Assembly: GCA_028279705.1 (NCBI GenBank)
Contig: JANQNF010000024.1
Location: forward strand, 284,529-348,528
DNA: 64,000 bases
Source: an archaeon
Lineage (GTDB): Archaea; Aenigmatarchaeota; Aenigmatarchaeia; QMZP01; JAFGSV01
Direction of reading: 5' to 3'
Numbering within the stretch: the first letter of the stretch is position 1; the number at the start of each line of letters is the position of its first letter. Position numbers and translations under genes: made by a program. This document shows positions 48,883 to 57,670 of this stretch, one piece after another. The notes below the pieces were generated by a model, which saw only the letters and a program-made list of their open reading frames with translations, did not search any database and was not told where the DNA came from.

Positions 48883-50079
48883 ATGGTTTTGTATTCACAT
48901 TCGAGGATATCCTGCTTCGAACAGTGCCCCTTTAAGTTCAAGCTCAAGTACCTGGACAAGGTAAGACCCGAGATAGAGCAGAGTATAGAGGCTTTCCTCG
49001 GTTCAATCGTTCACGATACGCTTGAGAAGCTGTACAAGGACATGCGCTTTCAGAAGCTCAACACGCTTGAGGAGATACTGGTCCATTACGGGGAGCTTTG
49101 GGACAAGAACTGGAATCCGGCCATCCTCATAGTCAGGAAGGACTATACGACCGAGAATTACCGCAAAATGGGCGAAAAATTCATAGCTGACTACTACGAG
49201 AAGCACAAGCCCTTCGACCAGTCAAAGACCATAGGCCTTGAGCAGCGCATAGTTCTGGACCTGAACAACGACGGACGCTACAAGCTGCAGGGGTTCATAG
49301 ACAGGCTCGCCATAGGAAAGGATGGCACTTACGAGATACACGACTACAAGACCAATTCATCGCTGCCGCTGAAGGAATACCTTGAGGAAGACAGGCAGCT
49401 TGCACTTTACGCCATGGCCGTTAAGGGCAGCTACCCTGACGCGAAGTCTATCAAACTGATATGGCACTTCCTGACGTTTAACAAGCACATTGAGATACAG
49501 AAGACTGACGAGGAGCTTGAAAAGCTCAGACTTTCCGTAATATCGGACATACAGAACATAGAATCTGCAAAAGAGTATCCCACCAAGAAGACGACTCTCT
49601 GCGAATGGTGCGAGTTCAGGCCAATGTGTCCTGAGTGGGCACACATAGCCAAAACTGAGGGAATGACACTGAAGGATTTCATGAAGGACGACGGCGTTGC
49701 TCTCGTGAACAAGTATGCAGAGCTTACCGAGAAGAAGGCTACAGTAGAAGGTGAGATGGACACTGTCAAGGAGAAGCTTTTGGAATTTGCCAAAAACAGC
49801 GGTGTTACGACTGTAGGCGGTTCCGGTTATTCGGCAAAGATATGGAGTGCTGAGAAGTACAAGTTCCCTGGAAAGAACGACGACGGGAGGACAGAACTGG
49901 AAGATTTCCTCAACAAGAGCGGGCTGATAAAGGACGTTGCTGCACTCGATACGTTCCTTCTTTCGAGGAAGATGGACGAAAAGGACTGGCCCGAAGACAT
50001 AAAGAACGCTATCAGGAAGTTCGGCAGGAAGGAACTGATAGAGCGGATTTACCTTCGGAAGAAGGATGACTGCCAGTGA
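48883..50079 (+). CDS. RecB-family PD-(D/E)XK nuclease with a predicted Fe-S cluster
   Basis: The protein has 398 residues from the ATG at 48883. The start YSHSRISCFEQCPFKFKLKYL and the nuclease core GFIDRL...YEIHDYKTNSS (D, then D-x-K) match RecB/Cas4/AddB-type nucleases. Four Cys (Cys in SCFEQC and CEWCEFRPMC) could bind an Fe-S cluster as in AddB. A C-terminal region of about 140 residues has a coiled-coil-like helix and a domain not recognised. It may process DNA ends; no partner helicase gene adjoins. Confidence 0.88.
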   Translation: MVLYSHSRISCFEQCPFKFKLKYLDKVRPEIEQSIEAFLGSIVHDTLEKLYKDMRFQKLNTLEEILVHYGELWDKNWNPAILIVRKDYTTENYRKMGEKFIADYYEKHKPFDQSKTIGLEQRIVLDLNNDGRYKLQGFIDRLAIGKDGTYEIHDYKTNSSLPLKEYLEEDRQLALYAMAVKGSYPDAKSIKLIWHFLTFNKHIEIQKTDEELEKLRLSVISDIQNIESAKEYPTKKTTLCEWCEFRPMCPEWAHIAKTEGMTLKDFMKDDGVALVNKYAELTEKKATVEGEMDTVKEKLLEFAKNSGVTTVGGSGYSAKIWSAEKYKFPGKNDDGRTELEDFLNKSGLIKDVAALDTFLLSRKMDEKDWPEDIKNAIRKFGRKELIERIYLRKKDDCQ

Positions 50080-50151
50080 AGTGCAGTTTATCGAAGTGAT
50101 GAAAAACTTTATAAATACTTGTAACTAATTAGTAGTAAAGGATCTGAAAAT

Positions 50152-50403
50152 ATGCTAATATACAAAAATCCGCTGATACTGGATACAACACCTGCTTATA
50201 AGAGGAGATTTCCGGGTCTTGACATCTTCAAAGTCCCCAATAATAAAGTCATAGCAGGAAGTGTTCTGTCGGCTACTGAAGCGTTAAATACTATGACCAG
50301 AGATGAGCGTATAAGTGAGATTCTACCTCCAGGAAGACGTATTCCAACAGACTACAGTCACATGATTGCTGACCAGAAAGGAAAGTCCGACACCTCTTTG
50401 TGA
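50152..50403 (+). CDS. small orphan protein
   Basis: The 83-residue protein was not recognised. It starts MLIYKNPLILDTTPAYK, is basic in the middle, and ends polar. CTTTATAAATAC lies about 40 nt upstream. It is AT-rich and follows the nuclease gene by 72 bp. Confidence 0.45.
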   Translation: MLIYKNPLILDTTPAYKRRFPGLDIFKVPNNKVIAGSVLSATEALNTMTRDERISEILPPGRRIPTDYSHMIADQKGKSDTSL

Positions 50404-50449
50404 GAAAGCACTTGCCACTCTTTAAAAAATTTCCGGACTTATTTATAGA

Positions 50450-50920
50450 ATGTCATATAACGAAAACGTGAGCGGCAAATATGACTTTCTGATGAAAAAG
50501 CAAATAGATGTTTACATAAAGGAACTCAGCGCAAGTTATGAGAAATTCTCTTTGCACAAACCGGAACTTTCAGATGTACCGAAAAACAGGAGCGCTATAC
50601 TGAACTACATAAAGAAGAGAACCGGTGTAGAAACCGTGGGCGAAGCCATGAACCATATAGCAAATGGGAACATACCACGCAATGTCATTGACTTCTGGAT
50701 TGACGAGGGGATGTGCAGCATGCCGCTTGAAAAGGTCGCCATAGCACATGGATACCCAGAATATGCATCAGCTCTTGGCGTGAGCCAGAAAAGTGGACAC
50801 GATGCAGTATATCATGCAGTTCCTGAAGATGGGGATTTCGGATCTGACACTGCACTGATGCTTAACAAATACATCTTCTGGCTTTCTCCAGGTCGTGTAC
50901 ACGAGATCTCGGATAGTTAG
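50450..50920 (+). CDS. orphan protein
   Basis: The 156-residue protein was not recognised. It is mainly helical (QIDVYIKELSASYEKFSLHK; RSAILNYIKKRTGVETVGEAMNHI). TTATTTATAG lies 10-19 nt before the ATG and TTTAAAAAATT about 27 nt before it, so it has its own promoter. It converges with sepF. Confidence 0.5.
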   Translation: MSYNENVSGKYDFLMKKQIDVYIKELSASYEKFSLHKPELSDVPKNRSAILNYIKKRTGVETVGEAMNHIANGNIPRNVIDFWIDEGMCSMPLEKVAIAHGYPEYASALGVSQKSGHDAVYHAVPEDGDFGSDTALMLNKYIFWLSPGRVHEISDS

Positions 50921-50964
50921 TTCTAAGCCTAGAAATTTACCTAAAAAGAAAATTGTTGACCCGA

Positions 50965-51345
50965 TTACCTGTGCACGGTCACATGCTCAGGAACCAATAG
51001 AAGCCAGTCCTGTTCGACGCCGACTATGTCGCCGTTTTGTGCAAGCGTTGTCCTCTTGAGCCTCTCGACGACCCTCTTGAGTTCCCCAAGATCCTTTTCC
51101 TTTAAGTTCTTGACCTTCAGGAGCACGATCTGGCCTTCCCTTAAGTACTTGAGAACTTTTTCAGTGTCGCCGAATTCTGCTATGTTTTCGATTATTATGC
51201 CGATCTTTCCGCCGGAACTGAGTACGGGATCTATCACGCCACCGCTCACCGAGCCTCCGACGTCAACTTCGATGTATTCCTCTTCACCCGGCCCGACGCC
51301 GGTGTCTGAGGTCGAGAAAGTTTTCTTGAGTTTTTTCAGCACCAT
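50965..51345 (-). CDS. sepF: archaeal SepF cell-division protein
   Basis: The 126-residue protein matches archaeal SepF (DUF552): an N-terminal amphipathic helix that can bind the membrane (MVLKKLKKTF), a variable linker, and the core domain KIGIIIENIAEFGDTEKVL to GDIVGVEQDWLLLVPEHV. It anchors FtsZ to the membrane in archaea that divide by FtsZ. A TTTTTAAATG box 23-33 nt upstream gives it its own promoter although it follows the exosome superoperon. Confidence 0.92.
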   Translation of the reverse strand: MVLKKLKKTFSTSDTGVGPGEEEYIEVDVGGSVSGGVIDPVLSSGGKIGIIIENIAEFGDTEKVLKYLREGQIVLLKVKNLKEKDLGELKRVVERLKRTTLAQNGDIVGVEQDWLLLVPEHVTVHR

Positions 51346-51387
51346 ATTACCACATTGAATCGCTCATTTAAAAACTTTTTGCAGTTC

Positions 51388-51633
51388 CTACTTGAGAGCC
51401 TCCAGTTTTGATATGGCATCCCAGAGGATCGTCCTTCCGTAGACAGAAAGGTTCGGGTCGTTTGAGACCTCGTCAAGTATGGACGCTGCTTCTGCAATCT
51501 GGACGCCCTCGGCACCGGGCTTTTTTAGTATCGTAAGTCCCTCTTCGATGTTTTCCTTGACGTTTTTTGGGACACCCCGGTCGTTCATTGCGTTCTCAAG
51601 AAGCGTTATTACCTCGTCCATCTTACTTACCAT
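51388..51633 (-). CDS. UPF0147 family protein
   Basis: The protein has 81 residues from the ATG at 51633, which lies one nucleotide after the pfdB stop; a GTG at 51642 is the alternative. It matches the archaeal UPF0147 family by DRGVPKNVKENIEEG and YGRTILWDAISKLEALK. It is all helical and of unknown function; the family commonly adjoins pfdB as here. Confidence 0.88.
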   Translation of the reverse strand: MVSKMDEVITLLENAMNDRGVPKNVKENIEEGLTILKKPGAEGVQIAEAASILDEVSNDPNLSVYGRTILWDAISKLEALK

Positions 51634-51634
51634 C

Positions 51635-51973
51635 CTAGACACCCGCCTTTGCGAGTTTATCCTTAAGCTCCTCCAGTTTTTGCTTGATGCTTGTCTCGCT
51701 TTTTTCTATCGTTTTCATCCGGAGCATCGCAAGGTCCTTCTTAGTCTCAAGGTCCTTTTTGGCCTCTTTTTTCGTGACCTTTATCAGAACAGGTCCCGTT
51801 ATCTTGTAGACTTCGTCCTCACCGGGCTTTGCCAGTTCCTCAAGCGCCTTTCCCGTCTCTATTATCTGCAGGTTGAGCGCTTCCTTTTGTCCTGCTATCA
51901 TCTGGAACTGCTGCTGGTAGGACTGTGCCTGCATTATCAGCTGCTGGGCGTTTTCATCTACCATATCAATCAC
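51635..51973 (-). CDS. pfdB: prefoldin beta subunit
   Basis: The 112-residue protein has two long coiled-coil helices around a central beta hairpin (EDEVYKITGPVLIKVTK), the prefoldin beta layout. With the alpha subunit it forms a hexamer that passes unfolded proteins to the thermosome. The GTG at 51973 overlaps the rpoP stop (GTGA); an ATG at 51964 is equally possible. Confidence 0.94.
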   Translation of the reverse strand: MIDMVDENAQQLIMQAQSYQQQFQMIAGQKEALNLQIIETGKALEELAKPGEDEVYKITGPVLIKVTKKEAKKDLETKKDLAMLRMKTIEKSETSIKQKLEELKDKLAKAGV

Positions 51974-52107
51974 AGTGATTCTACTTTCCTTACAAGTTTA
52001 GGCCTTTCCTTTTCGAGTATCCTGTAACCGCATGACGGGCATATTATCTTTGTTGCAGTTGCAAGTTCGATCTTTATCTGTCTTCCGCATCCAAGGCATT
52101 TGTACAT
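51970..52107 (-). CDS. rpoP: RNA polymerase subunit P (Rpo12)
   Basis: The 45-residue zinc-ribbon subunit starts MYKCLGCGRQI and has a second Cys pair in CPSCGYRI, the Rpb12/RpoP pattern with a basic C-terminus. It stabilises the Rpo3-Rpo10-Rpo11 platform of RNA polymerase. It lies between rpl37ae and pfdB, its usual archaeal place. Confidence 0.93.
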   Translation of the reverse strand: MYKCLGCGRQIKIELATATKIICPSCGYRILEKERPKLVRKVESL

Positions 52108-52132
52108 ATCACTTCAACTCCATATTATTAAC

Positions 52133-52345
52133 TTAGGCCGGCTTATAAGCTTTGCCTGCAAACTTGTGCCCGCAGCTCTTGCACTTCCAGATTCCTGCAG
52201 CTTCCCTCTTGACAGAGTTCTTCAGGCAGCTTGGGCATGGCTTTTCTTCTGACTTGAACTTGTGCACCTTCAGAAAGTTCAGCCTGAGCTTTTTTCCATA
52301 CCTTGACCCGAACTTTCCTGCTGCGCCAACCTTTTTGGTTTTCAT
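52133..52345 (-). CDS. rpl37ae: ribosomal protein L37Ae (eL43)
   Basis: The 70-residue protein has the zinc ribbon PCPSCLKNSVKREAAGIWKCKSCG and the closing FAGKAY, which define eL43. The N-terminus (KVGAAGKFGSRYGKKLR) is typical. It belongs to the large ribosomal subunit. It lies between rrp42 and rpoP. Confidence 0.96.
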   Translation of the reverse strand: MKTKKVGAAGKFGSRYGKKLRLNFLKVHKFKSEEKPCPSCLKNSVKREAAGIWKCKSCGHKFAGKAYKPA

Positions 52346-52394
52346 ACTACTACCTATGAGCCTTTTAATTTTATAAATTAAATGCAGGGAGCTG

Positions 52395-53180
52395 CTACTT
52401 GAGCAGCTTCCTCATTTCTTTACCAACCTTGACGGATATCTCTGCCGCCTTGTTGATTTCATCTGCTGTGAATCCGACGTCGCCGCCTTTTTGGATTGCG
52501 CAAAGGTTTCCGTCATCTCTCGTAGCTATGGTGAGCCTTGCCGAGGCAGCCTTCTCCTCATCCTTGGTCGGGTCAAGCAAAAGCTTGTCACCTACCTTGT
52601 GGAAGCTGCACGATACCGGCCTGAACTTCACCGGAAGCTTGTTCTTGGTCTTTGGTGCGTAAAGGTCGACATTGTTTTCCTTGTCGAGCTTTGGGAACAC
52701 TGCTGTGTCCAGTGCAGCCGAAGCAGCAAGCGCGGCAGCGTCCTGGAGGTTTCCAAAGTCATCTAGGATGTTTACGTCAACGTATACCATCCAGACCTTT
52801 TCGCCTTTCTTTATGCAAAGCTTCTTGACGTCTATTGCACCAGATTCCCTGATGCCGCGGTCCACGACCCTTGCAAGCTCAACGCTTTCAATGCTCGGGG
52901 GACCTGGCTCCAGTTCCGGTGATGCTATCGGGGAAAACTCCGCATTCGACATCAAAACGCCTTCGTCCGGCCTGTCGGAAAACGGCTCTCCGACACCGAG
53001 CTTTACTCCTGCAATGACCTTGGTCTTCCCAATGGTCACGAGGGCGCAGCCTTCTGCCTTCTCTATAGGCTTAGTGTCTACCGTAACCTTTCGCATCTCG
53101 TCCATCTTTCGCCCGTCTGCCCTCTTGTCCTGGGAGGCGAGCTTTCTTACGAATTCATCCTGTACTTTCATTTCAACCAC
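52395..53180 (-). CDS. rrp42: exosome subunit Rrp42
   Basis: The 261-residue RNase PH-like subunit is the inactive partner of Rrp41 in the hexameric exosome ring. It has RADGRKMDEMR near the start, the ELARVVDRGIRESGAID block and GNLCAIQKGGDVGFT near the end. It lacks the catalytic Asp arrangement of Rrp41 but helps bind RNA. It overlaps rrp41 by 13 bp. Confidence 0.95.
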   Translation of the reverse strand: MVEMKVQDEFVRKLASQDKRADGRKMDEMRKVTVDTKPIEKAEGCALVTIGKTKVIAGVKLGVGEPFSDRPDEGVLMSNAEFSPIASPELEPGPPSIESVELARVVDRGIRESGAIDVKKLCIKKGEKVWMVYVDVNILDDFGNLQDAAALAASAALDTAVFPKLDKENNVDLYAPKTKNKLPVKFRPVSCSFHKVGDKLLLDPTKDEEKAASARLTIATRDDGNLCAIQKGGDVGFTADEINKAAEISVKVGKEMRKLLK

Positions 53181-53875
53181 CTTTTCTTCAGTGCTTCTAC
53201 CTGCACTTTATGAATCTTCCTTGCAGCGTCCTTTGCCAGTTCAAGCATCTTCTTCAGATCTTCCTTGCTTATGTCGCCGTCCATCTGGAGCAGCGTTATC
53301 TTGTCCTGGTTTGGCATGTATGCTATCGGAAGGTCGCAAGCACTTGCATCTTCTTCCTTTCCCGCAAGGTCCACGACGTATGTGCCGTCGATCTTGCCGA
53401 CTGCAACTGAGCTTACCATGTCTCTCATGGGCACGCCCGCATCCGCAAGTGCCACTGCTGCTGCGTTTATCGCTGCAGTCCTGGTACCGGCGTCAGCCTG
53501 TATGATGTCCACGAAGACGTCTATTGAAGCTTTTGGGAAGTCGTCAAGGAATATCGCTGCTTCCACAGCCTTTCCTGAAACCATGGAAATCTCCTTTCCT
53601 CTCCTTGAAAGCCCTGGTCTCACCCTTTCGTCCGTTGAGAACGGAGCCATGGTGTACCTGAGCTGAAGCGTTGCCTTTTCGGGGTTTTGAAGCCTCCTTG
53701 GGAACATCTCCCTTGGGCCGTAAACTCCTGCAACGGCTATGGTCCTTCCCATCCTGACCCTTGCGGAGCCTGTAGCGTTTTCAAGAACGCCTGCTTCTAT
53801 CTCAAGCTCCCTGAAGTCTTCAGGTTTCCTTCCATCATTCCTTTTCATTCCTATCACCTTCTTCATGTTTCTCAT
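53168..53875 (-). CDS. rrp41: exosome catalytic subunit Rrp41
   Basis: The 235-residue phosphorolytic 3'-5' exoribonuclease has the RNase PH fold: KRNDGRKPEDFRELEIEAG, GVYGPREMFPRR, the phosphate-site block AGTRTAAINAA, and the catalytic Asp in ASACDLPIAYM. It degrades RNA with phosphate and can add tails. The start may be 53875, 53866 or 53848; the first overlaps rrp4 by 41 bp. Confidence 0.96.
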   Translation of the reverse strand: MRNMKKVIGMKRNDGRKPEDFRELEIEAGVLENATGSARVRMGRTIAVAGVYGPREMFPRRLQNPEKATLQLRYTMAPFSTDERVRPGLSRRGKEISMVSGKAVEAAIFLDDFPKASIDVFVDIIQADAGTRTAAINAAAVALADAGVPMRDMVSSVAVGKIDGTYVVDLAGKEEDASACDLPIAYMPNQDKITLLQMDGDISKEDLKKMLELAKDAARKIHKVQVEALKKRWLK

Positions 53876-54584
53876 CGCTCTTCTGTACAGCGGGCTTTAT
53901 TCCACTGTTCTTGAGCATCTTCTCGATCTCGCTTGTGAGACCTTCGACGTGCGACTTCTCCTGTATGGTTTCCACGACATTGATCACGAAATCCTCTACT
54001 TTCGGACTTTCGCCTTCAAGCCACATCACGCCATTTTGGCCCACGACGACCCTGCATCCTGTGTATCGCTTTATCATGTCTATCATGGAACCGCTCTTTC
54101 CAATTATACGCGGAACCTTTGCAGGATTCACGGCAACGATCCTTCCACCGGAGAATTTCCGGCACATCCTATCGAACATTGATATGTGCACAGACTGCGT
54201 GGAAGATACCATCTTTATCTTTCCATATATCATGTCACCTACGCCGTAAACTTTCGAAAGGTCTGTCTTTGCAGAGTCTAAGTATCCCCTGACTCCTGAA
54301 AGCGGAAGATATGCCTGGTAAGGCGCTCCCACTTCGACTACCCATCCGTTACTTTGCACGTCTTTTACTTCACCGATTATCATGTCGTCCCTCTGCGGCA
54401 TGTAGATGCCATTTAGGGCGATAACCGACAAAACACGGCCTGATACGTGAAGCAGGCCCGTCTTTTTCGCAAACACTCCGTTTCCTTCCCTAAAGCAGTT
54501 TCTTCCCGGGAGGAATTCCATGCTGTCTACCAGCTTTTCACCGGGAGTGACGAAATCTCTTTCATTTTTCAGTAATTTGTCCAT
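53835..54584 (-). CDS. rrp4: exosome RNA-binding cap subunit Rrp4
   Basis: The 249-residue protein has an N-terminal domain (VTPGEKL; FAKKTGLLHV), an S1 domain (MIIGEVKDVQSNGWVVEVG to YLPLSGVRGY) and a KH domain with the loop IIGKSGS. A charged tail follows. It forms the RNA-entry cap on the Rrp41-Rrp42 ring. Csl4 is not in the window. Confidence 0.95.
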   Translation of the reverse strand: MDKLLKNERDFVTPGEKLVDSMEFLPGRNCFREGNGVFAKKTGLLHVSGRVLSVIALNGIYMPQRDDMIIGEVKDVQSNGWVVEVGAPYQAYLPLSGVRGYLDSAKTDLSKVYGVGDMIYGKIKMVSSTQSVHISMFDRMCRKFSGGRIVAVNPAKVPRIIGKSGSMIDMIKRYTGCRVVVGQNGVMWLEGESPKVEDFVINVVETIQEKSHVEGLTSEIEKMLKNSGIKPAVQKSDEKHEEGDRNEKE

Positions 54585-54598
54585 ATTTTCACCAATCC

Positions 54599-55303
54599 TT
54601 ACAATTTATGCTCCTTTAATATGCGAGTCTGAACCGTTCCACCGGTTATGTTATTCAGCTTGTCATAGACGTCTGACTGAATGCCAGCCGGTATCTCTAT
54701 CACAGCAGTCCAGGCATCGCTTTTCCACTCCTCGCTTTTCACGGGGGCGATGTTTCGCACAGCGGAACTTGCCTTTCCTGCATAACTCATCGGAACCATG
54801 ATTGCGACCTCGATCTTCTCTATTGAGACCGGAAGCACTTCCTGGACCTTTTCAAGAACGTCTTTTAACTGGTCCTTTGCTTCCCTGAACGGGTCTATGT
54901 GCACCTTCGCCTGCTCCATTGCGTTCATTATCCTCTGCTGGGGGTGCGGCAGTTTCGTCTTTGGATCTATTCCCTGCCTTGAAATTATGTCAGCTATCTG
55001 CTTTCTCTTCTCTTCTGTGAACTTCCTTCTCTGGCCAGTTGTCAGGAGCAGTTCACCGTGTTTTAGGACGCTTGCTGCTATGACGAACACGTCGCGTGTC
55101 TTGAAAACCTTCTCGAGGTCTTCGTCAGAAACCTTCTCACCCTTCTTTGCGTCACTGTACACGAACTGCGAAGCGAGTATGCTTTCAATGCCCATCTCCT
55201 CGCCCTTCTTGTACCTCAGCGCAAGATCCGGATCGACAAGGATCTCGAAATGAAGGCCGTCGCGCGACATCCTCGCAGTAGTAGCATCATCAACAGAAAC
55301 CAT
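54599..55303 (-). CDS. sdo1: SBDS ribosome maturation protein
   Basis: The 234-residue protein is the archaeal SBDS: an N-terminal FYSH domain (FEILVDPDLALRYKKG to ILASQFVYSDAKKGEKVS), central helices (RRKFTEEKRKQIADIISRQGIDPKTKLPHP) and a C-terminal ferredoxin-like domain. It helps release the anti-association factor aIF6 from new large subunits. It precedes rrp4 by 14 bp. Confidence 0.95.
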   Translation of the reverse strand: MVSVDDATTARMSRDGLHFEILVDPDLALRYKKGEEMGIESILASQFVYSDAKKGEKVSDEDLEKVFKTRDVFVIAASVLKHGELLLTTGQRRKFTEEKRKQIADIISRQGIDPKTKLPHPQQRIMNAMEQAKVHIDPFREAKDQLKDVLEKVQEVLPVSIEKIEVAIMVPMSYAGKASSAVRNIAPVKSEEWKSDAWTAVIEIPAGIQSDVYDKLNNITGGTVQTRILKEHKL

Positions 55304-55327
55304 GAAAATTCACCCGTATTCTTCGTA

Positions 55328-56026
55328 TTATGCATTCTTGATGTCTTCGGGCGTAAGTCTCTTGAACTTGTCTTTTGTTATGACGGCAACTTCAAGATTG
55401 TCAGGACCTGCATCCTTCTCACCGGCTTTGATTGCCTTTAGAAGAAGCTTGACTCCAGAAGCAGTGTCCATGCCGTCCTTGTAATCACGTTCAAGAACCT
55501 TCCTGACCTTCTCGGCGCCCCTGCCAATTGCCTGGGCCTTCCACTCTATCATGGTTCCGGACGGGTCAGTCTCAAACAGTTCTGCATTGTCGTTTACCCC
55601 GCCTATCAGAAGCCCGACCCCGTAAGGTCTCATGCCCGCATACTGCGTTACCATGTGCTTCCTGTCAGAAATGTGCCTTGTCAGGGACGATACTGAAATC
55701 GATTCGCCGTAAGTAATCTTATTTACCTGGGATTTCACCCTGCTTATCTCCACAAGGTCCCTTGCATCACTGAGCAGACCCGAACATACAAGTCCTGCAT
55801 GAGAGTCTATCTCGAAAATCTTCTTGTGCGAATCTGACACGCCAAGAGGCGCAGTGGTCTTGAGAGCACCCAAAACGACGGCATCCTTTAGCCTGATGCC
55901 TACAGCGGTGCCTCCCCTCTTGACAGCTTCCCTGGCATATTCTACCTGCAGCAGTCTTCCGTCAGGTGAGAAAACGACAATTGTCCTGTCGTATGCCATG
56001 TAGTTCCCCGAAGGTATCGGTTGCAT
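55328..56026 (-). CDS. psmA: proteasome alpha subunit
   Basis: The 232-residue protein builds the outer rings of the 20S proteasome. The alpha signature YDRTIVVFSPDGRLLQVEYA is clear, and the N-terminal gate helix is present. The catalytic Thr belongs to the beta subunit, not in this window. A perfect AGGAGG ribosome site at 56033-56038 precedes the start. It heads the superoperon psmA-SBDS-rrp4-rrp41-rrp42-rpl37ae-rpoP-pfdB-UPF0147. Confidence 0.97.
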   Translation of the reverse strand: MQPIPSGNYMAYDRTIVVFSPDGRLLQVEYAREAVKRGGTAVGIRLKDAVVLGALKTTAPLGVSDSHKKIFEIDSHAGLVCSGLLSDARDLVEISRVKSQVNKITYGESISVSSLTRHISDRKHMVTQYAGMRPYGVGLLIGGVNDNAELFETDPSGTMIEWKAQAIGRGAEKVRKVLERDYKDGMDTASGVKLLLKAIKAGEKDAGPDNLEVAVITKDKFKRLTPEDIKNA

Positions 56027-56032
56027 AATAAA

Positions 56033-56038
56033 CCTCCT
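56033..56038 (-). promoter_or_regulatory. strong ribosome binding site of psmA
   Basis: AGGAGG ends 7 nt before the psmA ATG. With a TATA box (CTTTTTATACT) at about 56094-56104, the leader is about 45 nt, unlike the many leaderless genes here. Confidence 0.6.
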
Positions 56039-56175
56039 ATATTAATGTCTTCCTCGTTTTGACCTGTTACTTTGCAATATTATTCTCTTGCAAGTATAAA
56101 AAGGTTAGGTTTTTCTCTCGCGGGATCCTTTCAGGTACGCAGAGTAGATGAGAGCTGGACATTATTCGACATAAA

Positions 56176-56188
56176 GCGTAATATACGC
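56176..56188. promoter_or_regulatory. palindrome upstream of the DUF373 TATA box
   Basis: GCGTA-ATA-TACGC is a perfect inverted repeat just upstream of the TATA box CTTTTATAT (56193-56201), which is about 26 nt before the DUF373 ATG. It lies in the region shared with psmA and could bind a regulator of either. Confidence 0.4.
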
Positions 56189-56223
56189 GCTACTTTTATA
56201 TTTCCAAATCTGTATTTTTCACC

Positions 56224-57258
56224 ATGGAAGTGGAGAAAAAAGACAGGATTCTCGTTATTTCAGTGGACCGTGACAACGACCTTGGCGAGAAGGCCGAGAT
56301 AAACGGCCCTGTCATCGGGAAGGAAAACGTCATAGAGGCAGCAACGAAAATGGGGCTGAAAGACCCGTCTGATAGTGATTTCAATGCACTGTTCGAGGCA
56401 GTGAGGGTTCATGACGAGCTCAAGAAGCAGTATGCGGTCCAGGTGGCCATAATAACCGGAGACAAGGACGTTGGCGTAAAGTCTGATACTAAGATAAAGG
56501 ACCAGCTGGATGAAGCTCTCAGGCACTTCAGGGCTAACTTCGTCGTCCTCATATCTGACGGTAGTGAGGACGAGCACGTCATCCCGGTCATCCAGTCCAG
56601 GATACCGATACTTTCCGTAAAGAGGCTTGTAGTCAAGCAGTCGGAACAGCTGGAGTCCACTTATTACAAGGTCAAGGACTTCATGAAGGAGTCGCTTGAG
56701 GACCCGAAGATGGCAAGGCTTGTTTTCGGACTTCCTGCAATAGCTCTCCTTCTTACAGCCATATTCGGCGCAGAGGGATGGAGGGCCGTTCTCGGCCTTC
56801 TTGGCGCATACCTTGTCATAAAGGGGTTCAGGCTCGAAAGCTACTTCACGGGCGCTGCTGACGAGTTCAGGGACTCGTTTACTAGGAAAAGGCTGTCTTT
56901 CTTCATATATATCATAGGTATACTGTTTACGGTCCTTGCATCGTACAGGGGTTACAATGCCATGCAGAACTGGCTTGCGATGGGACTCTTCGAGACGATT
57001 GCTGCCTTCCTTTCGGCTTCGGTGTACTACTACTGGATAGCCGGGACCATGGCATGGCTTGGAAAGAGCATCGGCACGAAGAAGCGTTCCGTGTCGAGAG
57101 CGATATCGATACCAATGTTCGGGTTTGCGATATCGCTTGTAATACACAGCGGTGTGGAGATGATACTTCAGCCAGACACCAGCATATACACGTTCATATC
57201 ATCGATAATCGCAGGCTTCATACTGCTGTTTACGGCAGTGTACATCGAGAAGAAGTAA
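56224..57258 (+). CDS. DUF373 membrane protein
   Basis: The 344-residue protein matches the archaeal DUF373 family. A soluble N-terminal domain (about 1-160) starts RILVISVDRDNDLGEKA and has an IITGDKDVG block and an ISDGSEDEHVIPVIQSR block. Five to six membrane helices follow (about 170-340). Function is unknown; the Asp-rich N-terminal motifs suggest a phosphate or metal site, but this is not shown. It diverges from psmA. Confidence 0.9.
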   Translation: MEVEKKDRILVISVDRDNDLGEKAEINGPVIGKENVIEAATKMGLKDPSDSDFNALFEAVRVHDELKKQYAVQVAIITGDKDVGVKSDTKIKDQLDEALRHFRANFVVLISDGSEDEHVIPVIQSRIPILSVKRLVVKQSEQLESTYYKVKDFMKESLEDPKMARLVFGLPAIALLLTAIFGAEGWRAVLGLLGAYLVIKGFRLESYFTGAADEFRDSFTRKRLSFFIYIIGILFTVLASYRGYNAMQNWLAMGLFETIAAFLSASVYYYWIAGTMAWLGKSIGTKKRSVSRAISIPMFGFAISLVIHSGVEMILQPDTSIYTFISSIIAGFILLFTAVYIEKK

Positions 57259-57636
57259 TCATTTCTTGATAAATAAGCTACGGACGTCTTTCCTCAGAAG
57301 AAGATATAGTATGAAAAGCGGTATCATAAGCCTAATAAAGCTCAATGGGTCACCTGTGACCACGCCATATGCTTCCGAGACTATTGAAATGAAAAGCCAT
57401 ATAAGGTTGCCATAAAATCCGTATTTGTTTCTTTTCTTTATCCAAAAAGATATCTTGAAAAGGATTACCGCAAGCACGAGAAATGGTATTCCATAAATAA
57501 GACCGATGGGAGGTAAAGTCGAGAAGTACATAAGGGGCACGATTAAGAAGTAATAAGCGAAATAAGCTAATATCAGTGCAAATATTATGTCGTATATGTA
57601 GACTATCTTTAGCGACATGTCCGGGCTGAGATTCAT
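57259..57636 (-). CDS. four-pass membrane protein, unknown
   Basis: The 125-residue protein has about four hydrophobic segments, with a basic loop (KKRNKYGFYGN) between the second and third and a basic end (RKDVRSLFIKK). It was not recognised. Its stop adjoins that of DUF373 and its start faces ftsY. Confidence 0.6.
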   Translation of the reverse strand: MNLSPDMSLKIVYIYDIIFALILAYFAYYFLIVPLMYFSTLPPIGLIYGIPFLVLAVILFKISFWIKKRNKYGFYGNLIWLFISIVSEAYGVVTGDPLSFIRLMIPLFILYLLLRKDVRSLFIKK

Positions 57637-57670
57637 ATTAATTTATAGATTGTGAGTGATTAATAACTGT

